Shown piece by piece: positions 1-6,612 of a stretch of 30,661 bases of DNA. The stretch is from an uncultured Lachnospiraceae bacterium. Its GTDB lineage: Bacteria; Bacillota; Clostridia; Lachnospirales; Lachnospiraceae. Location: the NCBI GenBank assembly GCA_934351835.1, contig CAKRJP010000024.1:1-30661 (forward strand). The letters run 5' to 3'. The notes under the pieces are model-generated. The model was not told the DNA's origin, did not search any database, and was given only the letters and a program-made list of their open reading frames with translations. Each line of letters begins with the position of its first letter. Position 1 is the first letter of the stretch. The position numbers were made by a program, and so were the translations under genes.

Positions 1-78
1 ATTGAAAGCGCCGTATACCGAACGGTACGTACGGTGCTGTGAGAGGACGGCGGTTAGTCACCGCCTCCTACTCGATTT
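1..78 (+). mobile_element. Group II intron, 3' end (domains V and VI)
   Basis: Only the tail of the intron is inside the window. Domain V is seen at about 8-37: GCGCCGT (8-14) pairs with ACGGTGC (31-37), and an inner ACC/GGT stem carries a GAAC loop. The catalytic triad would be CGC (9-11). Domain VI follows at about 41-73: GGCGGT (49-54) pairs with ACCGCC (60-65) and GAG with CTC, leaving A70 as the candidate branch-point bulge. The 3' splice site should lie 6-8 nt later, near 76-78. The order and sequence of these helices match bacterial group II introns. The reverse transcriptase/maturase gene, if there is one, lies to the left and cannot be judged. Confidence 0.82.
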
Positions 79-167
79 ACAAGAATTTTATTTAAGAAAC
101 AAATGATTTACAGGTCTTGCCAGTGCATTGCTCATTAGTATATTTGCTTAGAAAATTATAACTGCTG

Positions 168-1919
168 CTACTTTTTCTTCTGAGTCATGAAAACACCACT
201 GAGAATAATGAATGCGAATAGAGCAATCATGGCATATAATCCGGCAGAATGATTGTCGCCGGTGTTGACTGCAACAGGGTTCACATTCTTCTGTTCTTTT
301 GAAACGGTTGTCGGTTTGGTGGTGTTTGAATCTTTTGCAGTGGCAGCAGGATCTTTACGATTGGCTCCGCTATCAGCAGGGTTTTTGCCATCATCTTCTG
401 TCTCTGTTTTACTGGCTATTGCATAGTTCGAAAAATTATTCGTCAGGAATGTGATTGTTTGAGTAGATGCATCATAAGTAGTTGGAATGAGTTCATACGT
501 TCCATCATGTTTTTCATGTACAATAACCAGTTTGCTGCCGTTAGTATTCTGGGCTAACTGCAATTTAACAGTAGCATTGTTTTTTAACGTATTAAGGCTG
601 TTATTCCAGACATCATCAGCCGTTCCTTTATATAATATCTGATTAAGGTCAATATTCAGGTAAGAAGAAATCTGATATCCGGTTGCAGCTTTTGCAAAAT
701 CCGCTTTTTCTGCATCAGTAAGTTCTGTGTCTTTTACAGATAAGACAACGGAACCGGAAGTAATCTCTGAATCACTGATCTGAATTTCACCGGCTTTAAT
801 ATTCTGTGAAGTTGTTACGACTTTATCATCAGTTTTTTCAAAAATTCCACTGATATGTACGTTGGTATCCGGCATAGTATATTCAAATGTGGACTGTTCT
901 TCCCGGGCAGTCAGCTTTTTATCGTTGATCATGACAGTAGTTAACTGGTAACCATAGTCCGGCGTCATACGGAAAATTATCTTGGAGCCAGGAATAATAA
1001 TTGCCCAGCCATTGTTTTTGATGGTATCCTGTTTTACGTTTTCAAGTCCGAGGGAATTGCCATCAGAATCTTGTACATCTAAAATTTCAATCGTACCGTG
1101 TTTCAATAATTCATCGTCTTTCAGACTGGTATTGTTTGATTTATCAGACTCCCAGATGATTGTTCTTGGCACTTCTGTCGGAGCCTGGCGTTTTTTTACG
1201 ACAATGTTATAGGAAGCGGCAGGTGCGACCTCAAATGTAAGACGATCTGTCGTTCCTTCTGGGATTGCTATTTGCTGATCATTAACCGTCACAGAGCCAA
1301 TATTTCCGTCTCCAAAAGCTAATTGTATAGTGAGAAGATTATTAATATTTCCGCTGGCGTATCCTTTGCCGGTTGCAGTGATATTGCTGGATTCCGAACT
1401 AATACGTTCGTTATTCAGATAAATTTTCATGCCAAATCCATCATAAGTTCCCCTGATTGAAATAGTATCCGGGTAACTTGGAGTCAGCGGAGGTTCCGAG
1501 TATTTTTCCAGTCTGATGTTTATAGTTCCATTAAGTGCTTCGGACTGGAGATAAATGGAAGAATCATTGCTGACATCATATGATGTTTCATTGAGATATA
1601 AACGCGCTTGTATGTTTCCAGACTTGGTGATATATAAATCGTAATCAGCGGCATTAATATCGATTGTCAGGTTGTTAGATTCCGGTAAATCAACTTTTGT
1701 ATAGCTACCGTCCCATGTTCTTTGGCGTAATCTAATCGTATAATGAGTATCATCAATGGTATAAATCACCTCACCGTTCTGGAAAGTCGGATCCCCGGTA
1801 AAATTTAGTGTCACTTCATTTTTGTCATCCGCATAAGCTTCTGTGTGAAAGGATATTATCGATAACATCATAGCGATACACATGAACAGACATATGCCGA
1901 TCCGTGATTTCTTTTTCAT
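168..1919 (-). CDS. Secreted surface protein with C-terminal anchor
   Basis: A 583-residue exported protein of unknown ligand. The N-terminus is a signal peptide (KKK, then a hydrophobic run from about residue 8 to 24, with cleavage probably after AYA near residue 30). The middle is rich in beta-strand, Thr, Ser and Asn, as in repeat-type bacterial surface proteins. A stretch with MTPDYGYQL and YTMPDTNVHI resembles InlB-type B-repeats. A low-complexity Lys/Thr/Asp linker (about 505-545) leads to VNTGD (551-555), a transmembrane helix and a QKKK tail. That is the layout of a sortase substrate, but VNTGD departs from LPXTG, so simple membrane anchoring is also possible. The start is supported by GGGAGG at 1927-1932. 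A group II intron ends about 90 bp past the stop, and no clear terminator is seen between them. Confidence 0.8.
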   Translation of the reverse strand: MKKKSRIGICLFMCIAMMLSIISFHTEAYADDKNEVTLNFTGDPTFQNGEVIYTIDDTHYTIRLRQRTWDGSYTKVDLPESNNLTIDINAADYDLYITKSGNIQARLYLNETSYDVSNDSSIYLQSEALNGTINIRLEKYSEPPLTPSYPDTISIRGTYDGFGMKIYLNNERISSESSNITATGKGYASGNINNLLTIQLAFGDGNIGSVTVNDQQIAIPEGTTDRLTFEVAPAASYNIVVKKRQAPTEVPRTIIWESDKSNNTSLKDDELLKHGTIEILDVQDSDGNSLGLENVKQDTIKNNGWAIIIPGSKIIFRMTPDYGYQLTTVMINDKKLTAREEQSTFEYTMPDTNVHISGIFEKTDDKVVTTSQNIKAGEIQISDSEITSGSVVLSVKDTELTDAEKADFAKAATGYQISSYLNIDLNQILYKGTADDVWNNSLNTLKNNATVKLQLAQNTNGSKLVIVHEKHDGTYELIPTTYDASTQTITFLTNNFSNYAIASKTETEDDGKNPADSGANRKDPAATAKDSNTTKPTTVSKEQKNVNPVAVNTGDNHSAGLYAMIALFAFIILSGVFMTQKKK

Positions 1920-2235
1920 TTTATTTCCTCCCTTTGGAATCTTTCAGTCTGCATGCCAAATGGCAAACTTCTTCTTATATAAGTATATAAGAAAATAAAT
2001 ATTTGGACATCGTCCGTTTGTAAGAAAAAAAGGACAGTTTTGTAGTGGAAAATGTCGATTTACGGTGTTTTTTAGAGTATATAATTGCAGATTTGCAATT
2101 GAGAGGAAAAATGAAATCCAGATATAGATCACGGGTGATCAGAAATAAATAGACTGACGGGAATGGTGAGACATGTTATAATAAAAGTCGCCCTTGAATA
2201 AAAGGTTAAAATTATAGTGGAAAGAGAGCGAAGCA
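1920..2235. promoter_or_regulatory. Divergent intergenic region with two perfect dyads
   Basis: This 316-bp AT-rich gap separates the surface protein gene (minus) from the EamA transporter (plus). It holds a perfect 10-2-10 inverted repeat at 1972-1993 (half-site TTCTTATATA, spacer AG) and a perfect 7-4-7 repeat at 2083-2100 (half-site AATTGCA). A smaller TGCCA-AA-TGGCA dyad lies at 1954-1965. The first sits about 53 bp upstream of the surface protein start, so it could be an operator at or near that promoter. Short open frames here have no convincing ribosome binding site or recognisable product, and I do not call them genes. Confidence 0.5.
2154..2182 (+). promoter_or_regulatory. Promoter of EamA transporter gene
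   Basis: A consensus -10 TATAAT (2177-2182) follows a weak -35 CTGACG (2154-2159) at 17-bp spacing. The predicted start near 2189 leaves a leader of about 47 nt with a GGAAAGAG ribosome binding site before the ATG at 2236. Confidence 0.55.
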
Positions 2236-3174
2236 ATGTCTGAAAATAAAAACATATTAACAAAAACCTGGGTAGTCGCAGCATTGGCCTGCGTCTGCTG
2301 CATTTTATGGGGAAGCGCAATACCGACAATCAAGACCGGATATCGGCTGTTGCAGGTAGATACAGCGGATACGGCAAGTCAGATCGTATTTGCAGGAATC
2401 CGCTTCGCGTTGGCAGGTCTTCTGGTATTATTGTTCGCTTCTGTAAAAGAGCGAAAATTGATGGTGCCGGATAGCAGCACACTTAAGTATGCGGTTCCGG
2501 TATGTCTGGCGCAGACGGTCGGCCAATATTTCTTCTTTTACATTGGAGTAGCACATACTTCAGGTGTAAAAGGTGGTATTATCACCGGGCTCGGTAATTT
2601 TATTGCCATTTTGCTGGCCTGCCTGATTTTCAGGAATGAGAAGATGACGGGAAGAAAGATGCTTGGCTGTGTTCTGGGATTTGCAGGTGTGGTCATCATC
2701 AATCTGATGGGGAATTCTCTGGATATGGGATTTACTTTAACAGGAGAAGGATTTGTGCTGATTGCGCAGCTTGCATATGGAATGTCGACGGTGTTGATCA
2801 ATATTTTTTCAAAGAAGGTATCACCGGTAATCTTAAGTGGAACACAGTTTTTCATAGGTGGTATATTATTATTTGTAATAGGAAGATGCATGGGCGGTCA
2901 TCTGGATCATATACCTGCGATGGGAGCTGTCCTGATTTTATATCTGGCACTGGTATCGGCAGTGGCCTATACTTTATGGTCGGTGCTTTTGACCTACAAT
3001 GATGTTTCAAAAGTCGCAATCTTTGGATTTGTCAATCCATTGTGCAGTGTGATTTTATCAGCATTAGTATTAGGTGAAGTCAAACAGGCATTTAATGCAG
3101 GCAGTCTGATCGCATTAGTTCTGGTGTGCGTGGGAATTTATGTGGTGAACTGTAAGACAAAAAATAATAATTAG
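2236..3174 (+). CDS. EamA/DMT-family transporter
   Basis: A 312-residue polytopic membrane protein of the drug/metabolite transporter superfamily (RhaT/YdcZ-like EamA proteins, usually about 300 residues and 10 helices). Seen in the sequence are about ten hydrophobic segments in two homologous halves. The first half contains the typical CCILWGSAIPTIK opening and the GLGNFIAILLA segment. The second half contains LAYGMSTVLINIFSKK and the closing FGFVNPLCSVILSALVLGE, the usual EamA signature near the last helices. Substrate cannot be read from sequence; metabolite or amino acid export is common in the family. It is a single-gene unit with its own promoter, ending in a bidirectional terminator shared with the convergent signalling gene. 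Confidence 0.88.
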   Translation: MSENKNILTKTWVVAALACVCCILWGSAIPTIKTGYRLLQVDTADTASQIVFAGIRFALAGLLVLLFASVKERKLMVPDSSTLKYAVPVCLAQTVGQYFFFYIGVAHTSGVKGGIITGLGNFIAILLACLIFRNEKMTGRKMLGCVLGFAGVVIINLMGNSLDMGFTLTGEGFVLIAQLAYGMSTVLINIFSKKVSPVILSGTQFFIGGILLFVIGRCMGGHLDHIPAMGAVLILYLALVSAVAYTLWSVLLTYNDVSKVAIFGFVNPLCSVILSALVLGEVKQAFNAGSLIALVLVCVGIYVVNCKTKNNN

Positions 3175-3180
3175 AGGCAC

Positions 3181-3220
3181 AAAAAATGGTAACGACTGAT
3201 TTATAGCCGTTACCATTTTT
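3181..3220. terminator. Bidirectional intrinsic terminator
   Basis: TGGTAACG (3187-3194) pairs with CGTTACCA (3208-3215), extended by an A-tract on the left and a T-tract on the right. It therefore works as a rho-independent terminator for the EamA gene (plus) and for the convergent HD-GYP/GGDEF gene (minus). Confidence 0.88.
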
Positions 3221-3224
3221 GGTA

Positions 3225-6095
3225 TTAATCTTCATCGGTTTTATCCTCTTTCATCCCATTGCTTTTGGTCATTGGAATATAGTCGTATTTTGGAATGAAA
3301 TTTACAGAGTTACTTTTATTATATAATTTATAATACTGTAGGAAAATACGTTCCATAATTTGGGGTATCCGGTCTTTATCAGGTTCGAACAGGATAATCA
3401 GATATTGCATGGAGCTGTATCTGGTGCAGATATCAACCTGACGGATTTGCCGGAGAATCGCCTGTTCCATACAATCCAGTGCGCGTTCAATATTTTCAAT
3501 ATATATTACATAATCCGGAGCGGTATCTAAAGTAACCATGACAAGGTAACATTGGCACTTGTAGCGTTCGCCGAGATTATTCATGTATTCGTAAATCTTA
3601 GCAAATTCCCGGTAATTCAGATTCAGAGCACCGGAATAATTTCCACTGGTTCGAAGAGCGCCGGCAACCAGTGCCAGATCTTTGTCTGTAACGGAATTGG
3701 ACAGAGTGTTTTGTTCCATTTGATGATAGAAAAAGAAATTACCTTTTCCGTTCTGTTTGACATAATAAAGCGCCTTGTCTGCTTTGGTATAACATTCTTC
3801 GAAAGAATCTCCTTTTTCTGTCAGACAAAGACCGGCAGAAATGGAAGCATATTGCAGCTTGGGATCCTCAGATTTGATTGCCTGGAATTTTTGCAACAGC
3901 TGCTTCATGATTTCAGAAATCATTTCTTTCGAAACATCAGGAACAAACATCAGAAATTCATCACCGCCAAGCCGACAGATGATGGAGTCGCTGTCACCTG
4001 AACCTGCAGGCCGGATTTCTTCAGACAACAGATGACCAAGTAATCGAAGTGCCCGGTCACCGGCCTTATGTCCATAAATATCGTTAATCTTCTTTAAATT
4101 ATCCATATCCAGGAAAATCAGACAGCCATCATGCTCCTGCATAAGCTGTGCTACCAGTTTCTCCCCGCGGTTCCTCATCGGAAGCCCCGTGAGAAAATCA
4201 TAACTTTCACTGTCTTCCTGAGCTTTGATGGTAATCATGACATCGGAAATGAATTTGTCAATCTCAATGTGTGGAAGATTGAAATCATCCTCATCTTCTT
4301 CATGATGTTCATCTATGACTACACGTCCTTCATCCAGAAGTCTTAAGAAAATATCAGCGAGCTCAGGATCAAACTGTGTGCCTTTATTTTTACAGATTTC
4401 TTCGTAGACCGCTTCATCGGATAAAGCATTGCGGTAGATCCTGCGGGAGCACATTGCGTCGTAACTGTCTGCAATTGCGACGATACGAGCCTGAATCGGA
4501 ATCGCATCTCCTTTAAGACCATCCGGATAACCATTCCCGTCATAACGTTCGTGGTGAGATCTGGAAATTTCGACCAGATGATCGATCAACGTAATATTTT
4601 TCAAAATCTCAGCACCGATTACCGTATGTTCTTTAATGACATTGTATTCTTCCGGTGTCAATCTGGTCGGTTTGTTTAAAATGGAATCCGGAATTCCGAT
4701 CTTTCCAATATCATGTAGATGTGTAGCCAATTTTAAATGTCGGATATCTTCCTTCTTCCAACCCAGTTCACTTGCGATCAACGCGGCGTATTCGGCAACG
4801 CGGTGGGAATGTCCACGGGTGTATTCATCCTTGGCATCCAGTGTCATAGATAAAGTCTGCATTAATTGCAGAGAAATCTGTTCTGTCTGTTTTTGCCTTG
4901 TCTGATATTCTTCAAGCTGCCTTTGTACTTCTATTTGGTGAATATACTGTATGGTTCGCAGGATATTTATAAACAGCAGGATGATCATACCAATTCCCAG
5001 GATAATACCAGAGAGAGAGACTGTCGTATAAGATGAGACTGCCTCAACTGCAACAGCTATGATCATGATAATCAGCCCTATCATAACCAGATAATTTTTG
5101 TCGGTAATTTTGTTTTTAATATCGTAAATAAATGTGGCCCAAATTGCGCAGAGAGCAATTGCAAGTATTCCATGATCAATCGGAAGTGTTTCAATATAGT
5201 CGGCAATTCCCGTCAGATGTAAAATCGTATTGACACAAAAATTTAGCAAGCTAATAAATTCTATGTACAGATAAAGTTTGCGGTGTCTTCCTCTCTGGAT
5301 CGTGTCTGCGTAAAATAAGATTGGTAGCGGACAGAGCATAATAACAACAAAACAGAGACCGCCAAGAAGTGTTGAGTTCGGAACCAGGAGTTGTCGGAAT
5401 TTGGATTCTCCAAGCATCCAGATAGAACCCAGAACCATGCACCAGCCGAGATATTCCATGTCAAACTTTGTCTGATATACTATTCCCAGTGCGAGACTGA
5501 AAATAATCGTGAAGATTCCGGTAAATAAAATAAAGAATGCAAGAATCGTTTCGAACCCATAACAAGAGAATATATATTCCCAGATTTCGAATTTGTCACC
5601 ACAGTAGACAGCATTTACGACGCCGGAATATTTTCCTGTATGAGTTTTTATCTCAATGCGCAGTTCTTTCCCGGCATCTTCAGGCGAAGTGGCACAGAAA
5701 ACATAGCGGCTGGAAGAGTTCTTGCCAAAAATTCTATGACCGCTGGTATCATATTTTGTGCGAAGTTCTCCGTTGATATAGAAACTGATATCTTGTAGTG
5801 AAGAACGAATCGCCAGGGTGCTCTCCCGGAAGTCTTCAGGTAGTGTTGTGGTGATCACCATCGTTTCTTCCGGCGAGACATCATAATGACCGGGTACAGA
5901 GATTTTTTCACTGCTGCCATCCGCTTTTTCCCAGGTAAATGTGCCGGAATAAATGATGTTCTCTGGCTTCGCTCCGGCATCCCGTTCGTCCGGTCCGAAT
6001 AATTGAATGCCGATGAACCACATAAGGATAATGCTTATAAGTATGTAGAAAGGAGCAATTCTTTTTTTGCTGATCTGATAGTTGTCTTTTGTCAT
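3225..6095 (-). CDS. Membrane HD-GYP/GGDEF cyclic-di-GMP signalling protein
   Basis: A 956-residue receptor. In order: an N-terminal membrane anchor (about 14-32); an extracellular beta-rich domain (about 45-170) resembling the jelly-roll sensor of 7TM receptors; seven or eight helices (about 178-380); a Gln/Glu-rich coiled coil (about 385-415); an HD-GYP phosphodiesterase domain with HD at 461-462, HHE at 514-516 and GYP at 522-524; a GGDEF diguanylate cyclase domain with LTGLPMRNR (636-643) and intact GGDEF (710-714); and a C-terminal domain (about 826-940). Both catalytic cores look intact, so the protein could make and break c-di-GMP. No RxxD inhibitory site precedes GGDEF. The last domain aligns with GGDEF folds but has SSMQY (894-898) where GGDEF would be. 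Start supported by AGGAG at 6102-6106. Confidence 0.9.
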   Translation of the reverse strand: MTKDNYQISKKRIAPFYILISIILMWFIGIQLFGPDERDAGAKPENIIYSGTFTWEKADGSSEKISVPGHYDVSPEETMVITTTLPEDFRESTLAIRSSLQDISFYINGELRTKYDTSGHRIFGKNSSSRYVFCATSPEDAGKELRIEIKTHTGKYSGVVNAVYCGDKFEIWEYIFSCYGFETILAFFILFTGIFTIIFSLALGIVYQTKFDMEYLGWCMVLGSIWMLGESKFRQLLVPNSTLLGGLCFVVIMLCPLPILFYADTIQRGRHRKLYLYIEFISLLNFCVNTILHLTGIADYIETLPIDHGILAIALCAIWATFIYDIKNKITDKNYLVMIGLIIMIIAVAVEAVSSYTTVSLSGIILGIGMIILLFINILRTIQYIHQIEVQRQLEEYQTRQKQTEQISLQLMQTLSMTLDAKDEYTRGHSHRVAEYAALIASELGWKKEDIRHLKLATHLHDIGKIGIPDSILNKPTRLTPEEYNVIKEHTVIGAEILKNITLIDHLVEISRSHHERYDGNGYPDGLKGDAIPIQARIVAIADSYDAMCSRRIYRNALSDEAVYEEICKNKGTQFDPELADIFLRLLDEGRVVIDEHHEEDEDDFNLPHIEIDKFISDVMITIKAQEDSESYDFLTGLPMRNRGEKLVAQLMQEHDGCLIFLDMDNLKKINDIYGHKAGDRALRLLGHLLSEEIRPAGSGDSDSIICRLGGDEFLMFVPDVSKEMISEIMKQLLQKFQAIKSEDPKLQYASISAGLCLTEKGDSFEECYTKADKALYYVKQNGKGNFFFYHQMEQNTLSNSVTDKDLALVAGALRTSGNYSGALNLNYREFAKIYEYMNNLGERYKCQCYLVMVTLDTAPDYVIYIENIERALDCMEQAILRQIRQVDICTRYSSMQYLIILFEPDKDRIPQIMERIFLQYYKLYNKSNSVNFIPKYDYIPMTKSNGMKEDKTDED

Positions 6096-6150
6096 AAAAT
6101 ACTCCTGAATTTATCGTAAGTTTCGGTTGAAATAATTATGTATATTAATT

Positions 6151-6179
6151 ATTATACTATTTCACAGGTTTCTTGGCAA
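6151..6179 (-). promoter_or_regulatory. Promoter of HD-GYP/GGDEF gene
   Basis: Read on the minus strand, TTGCCA (6174-6179) is followed after 17 bp by a perfect TATAAT (6151-6156). The predicted leader is about 50 nt, carrying AGGAG just before the start codon. Confidence 0.68.
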
Positions 6180-6231
6180 ACGACTTCAACGGTATTCATT
6201 TTAAAAATTGCACAGTATCGCAGAGTCACCC

Positions 6232-6261
6232 TTGACAGTGTCGGGGATTCTGCGTTAGAAT
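6232..6261 (+). promoter_or_regulatory. Promoter of thrS T-box leader
   Basis: A perfect -35 TTGACA (6232-6237) and a -10 TAGAAT (6256-6261) are spaced by 18 bp. Transcription should start near 6268. The -35 lies in the spacer of an imperfect inverted repeat (6219-6230 and 6243-6254). Confidence 0.75.
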
Positions 6262-6465
6262 AACGTCAGTATAAGTTAAAGCGTTGAAGAGAAGAGTAAG
6301 TTTGTCTGTCATCCCAGAGAGGAGCCCATTAGGTGTGAGGGTTTTGTTGTACAGCATACTGAAGACCACCTCGGAGCGGCCTTAATCGGGCACGGTGATT
6401 CCGTTACCATCATTTTAAATGAAGAGGTTTTCATGGAAAACAAGCAGGGTGGAACCGCGGGTGAG

Positions 6466-6496
6466 AAGATTCCCCGTCCCTGTAGGGAGTGTTTTT
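6466..6496 (+). terminator. T-box attenuator terminator
   Basis: TCCCT and AGGGA (around 6477-6487) form a short stem followed by a TTTTT run (6492-6496). The 5' arm is also needed by the antiterminator, giving the usual T-box switch. The stem is weak compared with other T-box terminators. Confidence 0.55.
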
Positions 6497-6523
6497 CGTG
6501 CAGATATATTTAAAAGCAGAGTC

Positions 6524-6556
6524 AGAGGCATTCCGGTAAGGAGTGCCTCTTTTTTA
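6524..6556 (+). terminator. Second intrinsic terminator in thrS leader
   Basis: AGAGGCATTCC (6524-6534) pairs with GGAGTGCCTCT (6540-6550; one mismatch) and is followed by a T run. It lies after the T-box switch but still before the thrS start at 6613, so it could add a second layer of attenuation. Confidence 0.7.
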
Positions 6557-6612
6557 TATAGCGGCGAAAACAGATCAAAGGATAGTAATTATAAGAGAAA
6601 GGGAGAAAAGAC

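Larger units (their letters stand above)
6268..6612 (+). promoter_or_regulatory. T-box leader, threonine-specific
   Basis: A T-box riboswitch reading uncharged tRNA-Thr. The T-box core AGGGTGGAACCGCGGG (6448-6463) is followed by CCCCGTCCCTGTAGGG, which can form either the antiterminator with the core or a terminator stem. Stem I shows the loop-E partners AGTA (6295-6298) and GAA (6361-6363). The triplet just after GAAG is ACC (6365-6367), a threonine codon followed by a purine, so I take it as the specifier. This agrees with the downstream gene thrS. Uncharged tRNA-Thr should favour the antiterminator and raise thrS expression. Confidence 0.92.

Noticed and set aside
1944..2333. Short minus-strand open frames between the surface protein and EamA genes
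   Set aside because: No convincing ribosome binding site or recognisable product; they overlap the EamA promoter and start, and the dyads explain this region better.
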